A DNA stretch of 64,000 nt, taken from positions 682,001-746,000 of the forward strand of contig JAKVOM010000001.1 of NCBI GenBank assembly GCA_022482815.1, read 5' to 3'. Within the stretch, counting starts at the first letter, position 1, and each line of letters opens with the position of its first letter. Below, one piece after another: positions 29,544-39,260 of this stretch. A program made the position numbers and the translations under genes. The stretch comes from Acidaminococcus sp. (GTDB lineage: Bacteria > Bacillota > Negativicutes > Acidaminococcales > Acidaminococcaceae). The notes beneath the pieces were generated by a model. That model saw only the letters and a list, made by a program, of their open reading frames with translations, did no database searches and was not told the origin of the DNA.

Positions 29544-30470
29544 TTATATGTTCTCTAAGGACGTATCTTTGAATTCATTTCTTAATAGCTGAATTAAGTA
29601 TAATTCAGCCTTATTAAGATATGTTTCTTCTTTGTATAAGATAGAAATTTCTAGTTTTAAGGGATTTTCAGCATATTTATAACAGTACTTCTGATATTCC
29701 GGCCCCAAGATTTTAACGCAGCGGCCCGGTACGATTGTATACCCCAGGCCTCCGGCCGCCAGCTGGGCAGCAGCAATGCTGCTTTCTACTTCCAAAATCG
29801 TGTGAGGAATGATTTGCGCTTTTTCGAAAACATAGGTTACTTCTTTTGTGATGGAATGCCGCTTTTTGATTCCTATATAAGGTAAAGCAGCAATTTTTTT
29901 CAAATCCAAGATACGTTTATTTTTGTTCAGATACATTGCGTCCATAAAAGCATTTTCGGCAGCAATGAGCTGAACCGGCTCATCATAGAGCTTTTCTTTG
30001 GCGATTTTAATGGGGGCATCACTGTTCCATGGGCACACGATAAAGGAAACTTTGTCGGTCTTCAGCATTTCAATCAAATCGTCAGTGCCGGCTTCCTTCA
30101 TTATGATTTCTGAGTCCGGATATTTACGGCGAAACTCAGGAAGGATATAAGGGAGCATATAGCCTCCTCTTTCTGCCGGTATTCCCATATGAATCCGGCC
30201 TGACCCGCTGTTTTTTAAATCGGCAAGGCGGTTGTATAATTCTGTATTTTCCCGCAAAATAGAACGAGCTGTGTTGACGTAGAGGCGCCCCGCTTCCGTA
30301 AGGGTAATCGGCTGGTGTGATCTTTCAAAAAGTTTCAGGCCGACTTCTTTTTCTATCTGGGAAATGGCATAACTCAGGGATGGTTGGGCAATATATAGCT
30401 TGCGGGCTGCTTTTGTTACGCTTTTACATTCAGCTACGGTAATGACGTACTGAAGCTGGTGCAGATCCAT
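29544..30470 (-). CDS. LysR-family transcriptional regulator
   Basis: A 308-residue regulator. The N-terminal winged helix-turn-helix (1-60) contains QLQYVITVAECKSVTKAARKLYIAQPSLSYAISQIEKEVG. The effector domain (about 90-300) is of the periplasmic-binding type, with FIVCPWNSDAPIK and the usual LAAGGLGYTIVP. The gene is convergent with the LigI-2HCT-PrpF cluster and shares its terminator, so control of that cluster is plausible but not by the usual divergent arrangement. AAGGAGG is upstream of ATG 30470. Confidence 0.88.
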   Translation of the reverse strand: MDLHQLQYVITVAECKSVTKAARKLYIAQPSLSYAISQIEKEVGLKLFERSHQPITLTEAGRLYVNTARSILRENTELYNRLADLKNSGSGRIHMGIPAERGGYMLPYILPEFRRKYPDSEIIMKEAGTDDLIEMLKTDKVSFIVCPWNSDAPIKIAKEKLYDEPVQLIAAENAFMDAMYLNKNKRILDLKKIAALPYIGIKKRHSITKEVTYVFEKAQIIPHTILEVESSIAAAQLAAGGLGYTIVPGRCVKILGPEYQKYCYKYAENPLKLEISILYKEETYLNKAELYLIQLLRNEFKDTSLENI

Positions 30471-30526
30471 AAGTTATAAGCCTCCTTCTATTATATCTGC
30501 AGCGGTTCGCAATCATAATCTATGGT

Positions 30527-31465
30527 TTACTGTTTAGTCCCATCGGTCATCGCTTCCGCTTCTTCCACACTCTCCCAGTTCATGCGCAGTTCCGGAGGAC
30601 GTTTGACGTTATGGTCCGTCTTCTGGGTAAAACCGCGGCCGAAGACTTCGTTGGCATCCTGGATGGTCATAAAGGCGAATGGATCGTAGTCACGGACAAT
30701 TTTTTTGACGCGTGCGACCTGCGTCAGCTTCACGACGCAGAAAAGAATCTGACGTTTATGATGGGTATAGGCGCCTTCTGCGTTGATGTAGGTAACGCCG
30801 CGGTCGATGGTCTTCATGATGGCTTCGGCGATTTGTTCATTTTTTTCGCTGATGATGAAGACGTTTTTCTTATAGTTAAAGCCATCGGCAAAGGCATTGC
30901 TGACTTTGGCTACGAAGAAATAGGCTATTAGTGTATACAGGGCAGGTTCAATGCCAAAGAGAAAAGCTTCCGAACAGAGCAGGATCACATTGATGGCAAA
31001 GCCGGTCGTACCGATTTCAATGGAATAAAATTTCTGTACAATCGCTCCGATGATATCCGTTCCGCCCGTACTGCCTCCGACCCGGTACAGGATTCCAAGC
31101 CCCATGCCGTGCAGTGTACCTGCTGCGATGCAGGCGAGCATCGGATTCTGGACGACTTTGGCCGTGCTGAGGAAGGAAAAGATATGCAGGAAGAAGGAAA
31201 GGCTGAGCGTGCCGTAAATGCCGCTGATGAAGTAACTGCGGCTCATGAGTTTATAAGCCATGAAAAACAGCGGAATGTTGATGACAATATTGGTCACGCT
31301 GACGGGCCAGCCGAATAAGTAGTAGAGAATCATACCAAGCCCTGTAATGCCGCCGCTGAGGAGTTCATAGGGCATGAAGAAGGCATTCATGGCAATTCCG
31401 GAAAGGCACGTGCCAAGGGTGATTGTGAGATAGCGTTTGCATTGCTGCTTTATTTTTGTGTCCAC
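30527..31465 (-). CDS. YitT-family membrane protein (DUF161 plus DUF2179)
   Basis: A 312-residue protein. The membrane part (about 10-190) carries the YitT signature FFMPYELLSGGITGLGMILYY and GGSTGGTDIIG. The cytoplasmic C-terminal domain (DUF2179, about 205-290) includes NVFIISEKNEQIAEAIM, DRGVTYINAEGAYTHHKRQILFCVV and DPFAFMTIQDANEVFGRGF. Transport of an unknown solute is usually assumed, and members are common in Firmicutes. AGGAGG precedes the start. It lies 21 bases after the EamA permease gene on the same strand, so the two are probably co-transcribed. Confidence 0.9.
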   Translation of the reverse strand: MDTKIKQQCKRYLTITLGTCLSGIAMNAFFMPYELLSGGITGLGMILYYLFGWPVSVTNIVINIPLFFMAYKLMSRSYFISGIYGTLSLSFFLHIFSFLSTAKVVQNPMLACIAAGTLHGMGLGILYRVGGSTGGTDIIGAIVQKFYSIEIGTTGFAINVILLCSEAFLFGIEPALYTLIAYFFVAKVSNAFADGFNYKKNVFIISEKNEQIAEAIMKTIDRGVTYINAEGAYTHHKRQILFCVVKLTQVARVKKIVRDYDPFAFMTIQDANEVFGRGFTQKTDHNVKRPPELRMNWESVEEAEAMTDGTKQ

Positions 31466-31486
31466 GTAAACCTCCTATGACAGTTC

Positions 31487-32377
31487 CTAGGCTTTGCGAA
31501 GTGACAGCAGGACAATCGACAGCAGCACCAGGATGATGCCGGCCAGATTGATCATACCGGGCCACTCCCCGTAGACGATGACACCCAAAAGGGCGGCTAC
31601 GACAGTTTCTACGGAAGCGATGACGGGAACAATACTATTTTCCTGAATTTTCTGGACGCCTAAATAATACCATAAATAGGCAAGACAGGTGGGAATCAAG
31701 GCATAGAAAAATCCGATTGTGAGCAGGATCGGTTTACCTGCCGGGAGCCATTCGTCAGGGCGTACAAAAAACAGCAGGAAAAGAGCCGCAAACAAGTAAC
31801 TGTAGGTACTCATGACAAATGCATTTGTCCGGCTGCCTGCAATTTTTCCGATAACGGAAGTCAGGGAATAGCAGAACCCGGCTCCGATTCCGTAGAGAAT
31901 CCCGGCTGCCGAAAGTGTCTGCGGATCAAAGGACCCGCCGGTAACAGCAAGAATGCAGCCGACAACGTCGAGTACAAGCGGCAGAATCTTGTGCCGGCCG
32001 ATTTCTTCGTGAAACAGCACATGCGCCTCGATGGCAGCAAATACCGGAGCTACGTTCAGCAGGACAGCGCTTGAAGTAACGCCGGCTTTCACGATGGCCT
32101 GGCAATAGAAAATATTATAGATGCCCTGGCAGATAAGCCCCAACAGGGCACAGACTGCCAATGTCTTTTTATCTATACGTAAGCTTTGGATACCACAGCG
32201 TACTGCGGTCATCACAAACATAATCCCCGCGGCAAAGAGACTGCGGAGAAAGCTCGTGAGGGTCGCCGAGGCTCCTTCCTGCGCCATGGCCATCACGAAG
32301 AAGCCGATGGAGCCCCAGACGGCAGCACCAATGAAGACCTGAAGATACCCTTTTTGCTCTGTCTCTAATGATTTCAT
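31487..32377 (-). CDS. EamA-family (DMT superfamily) permease
   Basis: A 296-residue inner-membrane protein with ten hydrophobic segments in two EamA repeats. The first has GAAVWGSIGFFV and FLRSLFAAGIMF; the second starts near GILYGIGAGFCYSLTSVIGK and contains PTCLAYLWYYLGVQKI and ASVETVVAALLGVIVYGE. Such proteins usually export amino acids or other metabolites; the substrate is unknown. AAAGGAGT precedes ATG 32377. It is the first gene of a two-gene minus-strand unit with the YitT protein. Confidence 0.9.
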   Translation of the reverse strand: MKSLETEQKGYLQVFIGAAVWGSIGFFVMAMAQEGASATLTSFLRSLFAAGIMFVMTAVRCGIQSLRIDKKTLAVCALLGLICQGIYNIFYCQAIVKAGVTSSAVLLNVAPVFAAIEAHVLFHEEIGRHKILPLVLDVVGCILAVTGGSFDPQTLSAAGILYGIGAGFCYSLTSVIGKIAGSRTNAFVMSTYSYLFAALFLLFFVRPDEWLPAGKPILLTIGFFYALIPTCLAYLWYYLGVQKIQENSIVPVIASVETVVAALLGVIVYGEWPGMINLAGIILVLLSIVLLSLRKA

Positions 32378-32594
32378 AATGACTCCTTTTGTGCATAAGA
32401 TTCACTATACCACGAAAACGAGAAAGTTGAAACAGGGCAAAATGGATTCAACGCTTTTCTTTTGGCACCGGGCTTGAAACCTTGTTCGACTGCCGCATGC
32501 CAGCAGCAGAAAACAGGTGATTGACTTCATTGCAGCATCTCTCGTAACAAATGTAACGGTCATATTTGTGGTAAAATTAATCTGTAAATTTGCA

Positions 32595-32623
32595 TTGACA
32601 GCGAATTTGATAAATTTTACACT
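32595..32623 (+). promoter_or_regulatory. Promoter for the ECF transporter operon
   Basis: TTGACA (32595-32600), 17-bp spacer, TACACT (32618-32623), about 50 bases before the S-component gene. The rest of the 300-base gap back to the EamA gene shows no gene and no riboswitch or T-box that I recognise. Confidence 0.7.
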
Positions 32624-32679
32624 AATAGAATACTATAAAAATTTATGTAGAACTTACGATAAGAAAGGAAGTCTATGGG

Positions 32680-33249
32680 ATGGAAAAAGAGATGCCCGAA
32701 TTGATTACGGTGGAATCCGCACGGGACAGTCACCGGTGGGTGGCCATTACGGCTCTGCTGCTCGCTATCGGTGTTATTCTGCATACCATCAGCCCGAACG
32801 TGGGCGGTGTTACACCAAACTGGACAATTGCCATGTATTCGATTACGACGAATCTGACGCATCCGGGAATCTTGCGCGCTCTTGGCACTGGTTTTGTGGC
32901 TGGTCTGACTATTATACCTTCGTCCAAGTCCGCTTTCCCGATGGGCAATATTGCCAGTGAGCTTGCCGGCTCATTGACGGCCTGCCTGATTGTGAAGGCT
33001 TTTGTAGCGGTTCATTTGGGCAAGTTCAAACTGCTGCCGATTATTATCGGTTTTTTTGCAACGCTCGTCAGCGGTTCCGTATTTACCAATATTCTCTGCG
33101 TGGTTCTGGGACTGCCCTTCTCCACCTGGCTCAAGGTTATGCTGCCTGTCGTTACGGTAGTCGCGGTGCTGAACGCAGTGATTACGCAGGTGCTTTACAA
33201 GCCGGTTGAGAAAGTATTCTACACGACGGGAGGCAGCCAGGATGAGTGA
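32680..33249 (+). CDS. ECF transporter S component, TrpP-like
   Basis: A 189-residue membrane protein with about five or six segments, the membrane receptor of an energy-coupling-factor transporter. The early motif AIGVILHTISPNVGGVTPNW and the later AGLTIIPSSKSAFPMGNIASELAGS resemble the tryptophan-specific S component TrpP, so tryptophan or a related compound is the likely substrate. The call is by eye. ATG 32680 follows AAAGGAAG at good spacing. The ATPase gene overlaps it by 8 bp, so unlike typical TrpP this S component has its own dedicated energising module. Confidence 0.72.
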   Translation: MEKEMPELITVESARDSHRWVAITALLLAIGVILHTISPNVGGVTPNWTIAMYSITTNLTHPGILRALGTGFVAGLTIIPSSKSAFPMGNIASELAGSLTACLIVKAFVAVHLGKFKLLPIIIGFFATLVSGSVFTNILCVVLGLPFSTWLKVMLPVVTVVAVLNAVITQVLYKPVEKVFYTTGGSQDE

Positions 33250-34105
33250 GACAGCAATTCAAGTCACCGGGTTTTACTACGCCTACCCGAAAAGTGACCT
33301 TATGCTGAAAGATATTAACCTTACTATCGAAAAGGGCAGTTTTACCGCGATCGCCGGACCCAGCGGCGCAGGCAAGACAACGCTCTGCCGGGTGATGACG
33401 GGAATCGTGCCATACTATTATGGCGGCCGTTATGCAGGTAAGGTCGAAGTATTGGGCGAAGATATCAAAGGAAAGAAAATTTCCGATGTGGCTATGCGTG
33501 TCGGCATCATGCTGGATGACTATGAAAGCCAGATGGTTTCTCTGACAGCAGGGGAAGAAATCAGTTTCGGCCTGCTGAACCATGGCTTCAGCCCCGATGA
33601 AGTGGATGCCCGCGTCAGTGAGGCGTTAAACGAAGTGGGACTGCCGGGCCGTGAGAATTACCAGCTGGATGAACTTTCCGGCGGGCAGCGGCAGCGTCTT
33701 CTTCTGGCCTCCGTACTGGCAACGCGTCCGGAAGTCCTGATTCTGGATGAACCGGTATCCGCTATGGATCCGGACGGGGCCCGTTCTCTCTACGAATTGG
33801 TTTACCGCCTTCATCAGCAGTTTGAGATGACGGTCATTGTAGTAGAACATGACCTTAATTATCTGCTTCCGTATATGACCCATCTGGTACCCCTGGAAGA
33901 CGGCAAAATAGCAGTGTCCGGGCCTTATGAGGAAGCGGCCCGTGAGGCCTTTGAGCATCCGACGCTCTACAGCAATCTGCCGGAGTTATGGCAGGTCAAG
34001 CTGGGCCTTGAAAAGAAGTATCATGTGAAGCTGGGCGAGTGGCGCGGTGAAGAGGAAGCCATGGCCGAACTTCAGAATAAATTTAAAGGGGGTGCCCAGG
34101 CATGA
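33242..34105 (+). CDS. ECF transporter ATPase A (EcfA1-like)
   Basis: A 287-residue ABC ATPase. Walker A is GPSGAGKTT, the Q-loop region IMLDDYESQMVSLTAGEEI, signature LSGGQRQRLLLASVLA, Walker B VLILDEPVSAMDPDG, and switch VVEHDLNYLLP. An ECF-type coupling element (ETVEDEI-like TAGEEISFGLLNHG) is visible. The start is ATG 33242 behind GGGAGG, inside the S-component gene. It pairs with the next ATPase. Confidence 0.92.
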   Translation: MSETAIQVTGFYYAYPKSDLMLKDINLTIEKGSFTAIAGPSGAGKTTLCRVMTGIVPYYYGGRYAGKVEVLGEDIKGKKISDVAMRVGIMLDDYESQMVSLTAGEEISFGLLNHGFSPDEVDARVSEALNEVGLPGRENYQLDELSGGQRQRLLLASVLATRPEVLILDEPVSAMDPDGARSLYELVYRLHQQFEMTVIVVEHDLNYLLPYMTHLVPLEDGKIAVSGPYEEAAREAFEHPTLYSNLPELWQVKLGLEKKYHVKLGEWRGEEEAMAELQNKFKGGAQA

Positions 34106-34911
34106 TTGAAGCAAAAGCAGTCAACTTTGCTTACCGCCGCGGTATCCCGGTGTTGAAGGATATCACGTGCACCATTGCCGACGGGGAAGCTGTGGCCCTT
34201 TTGGGGCATAACGGCAGCGGCAAGACGACGCTGAGCCGTCTTTTTATGGCGCTGAACCATCCCCGGAGCGGGCAGGTACTGGTCGACGGCAATGATATCA
34301 TCAATTTTGAACCGGCCGATCTGGCGGATAAAATCGGCTATGTATTCCAGAACCCGGATTTGCAGATTTTAGGGGATACGGTGTATGAAGAAGTGGCCTA
34401 TGGCCTTAAAAATAAAAAACTCCCCAAATCGGCGATCGATCGCCAGGTTCGGGATGCGGTCGACGTCATGGGGCTCACGCCTTTCCTTGACCGGTACCCG
34501 CGTTCCCTGTCGTTTGGACAAAAACGCCGTCTTGGCGTTGCTACCGCTCTGGCCCTGCAGCCTAAGACACTGATTCTGGACGAAATTACGAACGGCCAGG
34601 ATGAACAGGAAAAGCAGCATATGATGGCTTATCTGGGAAAGCTGCAGGAAGAACGCCATATGACGCTGATTCTGATCACCCATGACATGGATATTGCGAG
34701 AACTTACACCACACATAGTCTGGTGCTCAAAGACGGGGACCTCGTGTATGACGGGTCCACGCAGGAACTTTTTGACGGAAAGCGTCCTGTGGAGGAATGG
34801 GGCTTGAAACAGCCCGCGCTGTCAAAGATCTGTGCACTGCTTAAAGTGAAGGGTGTCCGTACACCGGAGGAACTCTGCAGCCGTCTTGTACCAAAGGAAG
34901 GGGTGAAGTAA
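34102..34911 (+). CDS. ECF transporter ATPase A' (EcfA2-like)
   Basis: A 269-residue ABC ATPase. Walker A is GHNGSGKTT, the ECF hallmark is KIGYVFQNPDLQILGDTVYEEVAYG, and the signature is degenerate (LSFGQKRRLGVATALA, with SFGQ in place of SGGQ). Walker B is LILDEITNGQDEQEKQHM, with Ile-Thr where EPT is usual, and the switch is LITHDMDIA. It overlaps the first ATPase gene by 4 bp. The two ATPases are clearly non-identical, as in a heterodimeric ECF module. Confidence 0.92.
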   Translation: MIEAKAVNFAYRRGIPVLKDITCTIADGEAVALLGHNGSGKTTLSRLFMALNHPRSGQVLVDGNDIINFEPADLADKIGYVFQNPDLQILGDTVYEEVAYGLKNKKLPKSAIDRQVRDAVDVMGLTPFLDRYPRSLSFGQKRRLGVATALALQPKTLILDEITNGQDEQEKQHMMAYLGKLQEERHMTLILITHDMDIARTYTTHSLVLKDGDLVYDGSTQELFDGKRPVEEWGLKQPALSKICALLKVKGVRTPEELCSRLVPKEGVK

Positions 34912-34912
34912 G

Positions 34913-35587
34913 ATGAAATTAACTGCCTTTACCCGTCTGATTCTGGTGCTTGCCGTGACCGCCTGGGTATTTCTGCTTCCGATTCCGGCTGTGGCGACGA
35001 TCCTCGCCCTGGAACTTGTAATCCTGCTGTACATCAAACGTGATCGTATGACTATGGCTGCTATCGGGACCCTGACTGTGTTTACAGCTATGATGGTGGT
35101 GCTGCAGCTGCTTTTTGGTTCCAAGCTTTATGTAGCTCTTACGGGCGGTCTCCGGATGTTCGTCATGACGACGGCCTTTCTCTGCCTTCTCGCCTCGACA
35201 AAAATTCAGGATATTGCCCAGGCTCTCGTCGAAAAGTTCCATATGCCCTATGAATACGCCTTTATGCTGACTACGGCTCTGCGTTTTGTGCCAGACTTCT
35301 TGTCTGACAGCGCTGTTACGCTGGATGCCCAGTCCTGCCGCGGTTATTCCAACCGGGGCAATGCACTGAAACGGCTCTTTGCGTACCTTGCCGTAGTGAA
35401 GCCGCTCGTGATGAGGGCTGTAGCTAAGTCTGACACGCTGGCGCTTTCGATGGAACTTAAGGGATTTGGCCCGAATACCTACAAGAATCGCCGCCCAATG
35501 AAACTGGGTCTGTTTGATTATGTAGTACTGTTCATTACGATTGTGCTTTGCGCTTATCCGTTCTGGGCCAAGAAAATAGGATTGTAA
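34913..35587 (+). CDS. ECF transporter transmembrane component T
   Basis: A 224-residue protein with four to five membrane segments and the EcfT cytoplasmic coupling helices, including AQSCRGYSNRGNALKRL (an A-R-G-like motif) and ALSMELKGFGPN. These helices link the S component to the ATPases. GGGGTGAAG lies just before ATG 34913. It is the last gene of the S-A-A'-T operon, followed by a terminator. Confidence 0.9.
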   Translation: MKLTAFTRLILVLAVTAWVFLLPIPAVATILALELVILLYIKRDRMTMAAIGTLTVFTAMMVVLQLLFGSKLYVALTGGLRMFVMTTAFLCLLASTKIQDIAQALVEKFHMPYEYAFMLTTALRFVPDFLSDSAVTLDAQSCRGYSNRGNALKRLFAYLAVVKPLVMRAVAKSDTLALSMELKGFGPNTYKNRRPMKLGLFDYVVLFITIVLCAYPFWAKKIGL

Positions 35588-35591
35588 ATTT

Positions 35592-35640
35592 AAAAGGGAT
35601 TGTGAAATAGTGAACGTTCATTATTTTACAATCCTTTTTT
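35592..35640 (+). terminator. Intrinsic terminator (GGATTGTGAAA family)
   Basis: AAAAGGGATTGTGAAATA pairs with TATTTTACAATCCTTTTTT. It ends the ECF operon. Confidence 0.92.
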
Positions 35641-35971
35641 CGCCGCCCGCAGTTCGTTTAAAACAGCTTCTTGAACCCAATATGCCGTCTGCCGTCCCTT
35701 TCAAGATTTTACTGCGGCAGTTTGTCCCTATGATTGTACTCATTATGATTCCCCGTCTGCTTGTCACTGGTCAATAAGGTAAATTTTTGAAACTACAAAT
35801 TGGACGAAAGTATACGAAGTTTTCGTAAAGATACATAAAATTTTCATATTTTTCTCCGAAAATATTGTATAATAGAATAAACTGTTACTCTGAGCCATTT
35901 TTGTACACTGAAAATGAGCTGGAATGGCCAGTCCAGTTTTTTGAATTATTTGTCGCGAAGGTGGTGAGACC
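35641..35971 (+). promoter_or_regulatory. Promoter region of the V-ATPase operon
   Basis: A 330-base gap without an ORF I would support. It holds a -10 TATAAT (35868-35873) with a weak -35, and just upstream short dyads (ACGAAGTTTTCGT at about 35816-35828) that could be an operator. The predicted leader of about 90 bases precedes GAAGGTGGTGAG and the first ATG. Confidence 0.6.
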
Positions 35972-36283
35972 ATGTCCATGCTGGAAGATATCAAAGCGGC
36001 GGAAAAAGCTGCCGATGAAGCTAAAAAGGAAGCGCAGACCGAAGCCCGTGCTGTAATGCGTGATGCCCAGGCAAAAGCCAATGCCGAAGCAGAAGCAATG
36101 ATTGCTGACGCCCGTAAACAGGCGAAGGAAACCGTAGCCAAGGCGGAAGCAGAGGCAAAAGAAAAAGCACAGGCCCTGATTGCCGACAGTCAGGCCAAAG
36201 ATGCCGAGGCGGCAGAAAAGGCTCGCACGAAGGTCGATGAAGCGGTGAAGTACATTATGGAAAAGGTCGTGATTGAATGTTAG
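35972..36283 (+). CDS. V-type ATPase peripheral-stalk subunit (G/H type)
   Basis: A 103-residue, almost wholly helical protein of Ala, Glu, Lys and Gln (AEKAADEAKKEAQTEARA). It is a continuous coiled coil like the G/H subunit (NtpF in the Enterococcus naming, AtpH elsewhere) that pairs with subunit E to form the stator stalk. It is the first gene of the operon and overlaps the subunit I gene by 7 bp. The low-complexity sequence makes orthology uncertain, but the position is the canonical one. Confidence 0.82.
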   Translation: MSMLEDIKAAEKAADEAKKEAQTEARAVMRDAQAKANAEAEAMIADARKQAKETVAKAEAEAKEKAQALIADSQAKDAEAAEKARTKVDEAVKYIMEKVVIEC

Positions 36284-38133
36284 TTCCTATGCAAAGACTA
36301 ACGCTCTACGCCTTGAAATCCGACCGTGATGCACTTCTCCTGGCTCTTCAGAAGGATGGCAGCGTGATGCTGGATCCCGATGGGGAGAAAAGCGGAGGAA
36401 CGGGAGCGGAGGCAGTGAGCTCCCAGCTTGAAAAAGCAAGCCTCGTCCTGCGCTTCATGGAGAAAAACGGAGGTAAAAAACCTCTCATTACACCGCGTCA
36501 GGAAGTTTCCTATGGTGATTTCCTGAAAACCAGTGAGGAAGGCCGCTCGGTGACAGAAAAGGTGGATACCCTTTCCAACCGAATTGCGGCAATGGACAGT
36601 GAGGCCGCAGCCTTGAGAACGCAGGCTGAAAGTCTGGAGCCCTGGAAGGATCTGGAGATTCCCCTGGAACAGCTGGGACTTACAGAAACAACCCGTATTT
36701 ATGCAGGATTCCTTCCTGATAAAGAGGTTCCTGTCGTCCAGGATGCCATTAAGGACCTTTTGGCCGAGATGAAGCTCTATGGAATCGGACCTGACGGACA
36801 GGCTGTGGTGGTTGTTGCTCACGTGGATGCTGACAGCGACGTAAAGCGCATTTTGAAAGAAAACGATTTTTCCGAGGCCGTCCTGCCTAAGCGCAGCGGC
36901 AAGGCCGCGGAAATCATGAAGGAACTGAACGCGGAAGCAGACGAACGCCTCGCCAAGGCGGAAGCCTGGCGCAAAGAAGCGGTATCGGCAGCTTCCGGAA
37001 AGCAGCAGGTGGAATTGTATTACGATCAGCTTGCCGCAGAGGGCGACCGCCTCGCGCATAACGGGACGGAGACAGATAGTGCCTTCATGATGACCGGCTG
37101 GGTGCGTAAGGACCGGAAAAAACGTCTGGAAGAAGTGGTTTCCGGAGTTACCGATGCTTACCAGCTGGAATTCAGGGATCCTACCCCTGATGAAGTTCCT
37201 CCGACGGTACTGCAGAACAACAAACTGGTCAGACCGTACGAATCAGTAGTCCAGCTGTATTCCCTGCCGGCGGCCGGAACCATCGACCCGGACTGGATGG
37301 TGGCTCCGTTCCACTTCATCTTCTTCGGAATGATGATGTCTGATGCCGGATATGGTATCGTCATGACGATTGCTTTCTATATCGCCATGAAGAAATTCAA
37401 ACCAAAAGGATTCAGCGGCAACCTTACAATGGTTGCGTTCCTGGGCAGTATTTCTACAATCCTCTGGGGCGCACTGTTTGGCGGCTGGTTCGGTGCCGAG
37501 TGGCATCCGCTGCTCTTTGTGCCGATGAATGAACCGACGAAAATGCTGGCTCTCTGCTTCCTGCTGGGTGCCCTTCATCTGGTTGCCGGGATGTTGACCA
37601 AGGCTTACATGATGATTCGTGACGGCGACGTCGCGGGCGCGTTCTTTGACGAATTCAGCTGGCTCATTATGTTTGCCGGATTCCTTCTCATGGCGTTGCT
37701 GCCGGGCCCTGTAGGCAAGTACATGGCCATTTTCGGTGCTGCCGTGATTGTATTGTTCGGCGGGCGTGACCGCAAAGGAATTTTCGGCCGTCTGATCGGC
37801 GGACTCCTGAGCTTGTACAATATCAGCGGATATCTGAGTGACCTGCTCAGTTATTCCCGTATCTTTGCTCTGGGTCTTTCGACCGGCGTTGTCGGTATGG
37901 TCATTAATACTCTTGCAAGAATGCTCAGTTCGGCCGGTTCTCTCGGTACGGTGGGGGCAGTAATTATCCTCATCGGCGGGCATTTCTTCAACATCTTAAT
38001 CAATATTCTGAGTGCCTTTGTGCACAGCAGTCGTCTGCAGTACATTGAGTTCTTCGGAAAATTCTTCGAACCTGGCGGCCGTGCTTTCCAGCCCCTGGCA
38101 TTCCGGACCAAGTATACGGACATTGTGAAATAA
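36277..38133 (+). CDS. ntpI: V-type ATPase subunit I (membrane stator)
   Basis: A 618-residue protein. The cytoplasmic N-terminal half (about 1-330) has coiled coils (VTEKVDTLSNRIAAMDSEAAALRTQAESL). The membrane half (about 350-618) has about seven to eight segments, with VAPFHFIFFGMMMSDAGYGI, a SRIFALGLSTG segment (essential Arg in YLSDLLSYSRIFALGLS) and the closing VHSSRLQYIEFFGKFFEPGGR. The conserved Arg provides the ion path against the rotor. ATG 36277 overlaps the upstream gene; ATG 36289 is an alternative. Confidence 0.94.
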   Translation: MLVPMQRLTLYALKSDRDALLLALQKDGSVMLDPDGEKSGGTGAEAVSSQLEKASLVLRFMEKNGGKKPLITPRQEVSYGDFLKTSEEGRSVTEKVDTLSNRIAAMDSEAAALRTQAESLEPWKDLEIPLEQLGLTETTRIYAGFLPDKEVPVVQDAIKDLLAEMKLYGIGPDGQAVVVVAHVDADSDVKRILKENDFSEAVLPKRSGKAAEIMKELNAEADERLAKAEAWRKEAVSAASGKQQVELYYDQLAAEGDRLAHNGTETDSAFMMTGWVRKDRKKRLEEVVSGVTDAYQLEFRDPTPDEVPPTVLQNNKLVRPYESVVQLYSLPAAGTIDPDWMVAPFHFIFFGMMMSDAGYGIVMTIAFYIAMKKFKPKGFSGNLTMVAFLGSISTILWGALFGGWFGAEWHPLLFVPMNEPTKMLALCFLLGALHLVAGMLTKAYMMIRDGDVAGAFFDEFSWLIMFAGFLLMALLPGPVGKYMAIFGAAVIVLFGGRDRKGIFGRLIGGLLSLYNISGYLSDLLSYSRIFALGLSTGVVGMVINTLARMLSSAGSLGTVGAVIILIGGHFFNILINILSAFVHSSRLQYIEFFGKFFEPGGRAFQPLAFRTKYTDIVK

Positions 38134-38154
38134 CTCATTACAAGGAGGAAATAA

Positions 38155-38634
<480 letters not shown>

Positions 38635-38650
38635 GTGAGGGGGATGCGTT

Positions 38651-39259
38651 GTGGCAGGCAATAAGATTATCGAAAAGATAGAAGAGGAAGCGAGACAGAA
38701 CGCAGCTGCCATCAAGGCTTCGGCCCAGAAGAAGGCAGAGGCGGAAAGTGCCCGCATCCTGGCAAAAGCCAAAGCTTCCGTAGAAGAAATTACCAAGAAA
38801 GCTCAGACGGATGCAGCGGAAGCGGCAGGCCGCCTGACGCTGGTTGCTGAGCTGCAGAACCGCAAGGCTTCGCTGGCAAGCCGCCGCGAGGTTTTGAAGG
38901 AAGCGTTTGACAAGGCAGCCGATGCGCTGGCTCATTTGCCGAAGGAACAATGGGAGAAACTGATTCTCCAGATCATTACTACGTCCGATGTGACAGGGCA
39001 TGAAGTGCTGTATGTTCCTGCCAAGGATCGTGACGCCTATGAAAAGGGATTCCTGGATACGATCAACAAGGCCCTCAAGGACCAGGGCAAAGCAGGTAAA
39101 CTGACCCTGGCCAAGGAAGCGGCCCCTATTGACGGCGGCGTTTTCCTCCAGGGTGAGGACTGCGATTTTGATGGCTCTTTTGCCACGCTGCTGGAAGATG
39201 TTCGCACCGAGGAGGAGTATCGCGTAGCAGAGATCCTGTATGGTGCGGAGGTGAAGTAA
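38651..39259 (+). CDS. ntpE: V-type ATPase subunit E
   Basis: A 202-residue peripheral-stalk subunit. The long N-terminal coiled coil (NKIIEKIEEEARQNAAAIKA to about residue 85) leads to a globular C-terminal domain (about 95-202) with the family feature APIDGGVFLQGEDCDFDGSFATLLEDVR. It starts with GTG 38651 behind GTGAGGGGG. The subunit C gene begins one base after its stop. Confidence 0.92.
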   Translation: MAGNKIIEKIEEEARQNAAAIKASAQKKAEAESARILAKAKASVEEITKKAQTDAAEAAGRLTLVAELQNRKASLASRREVLKEAFDKAADALAHLPKEQWEKLILQIITTSDVTGHEVLYVPAKDRDAYEKGFLDTINKALKDQGKAGKLTLAKEAAPIDGGVFLQGEDCDFDGSFATLLEDVRTEEEYRVAEILYGAEVK

Positions 39260-39260
39260 T

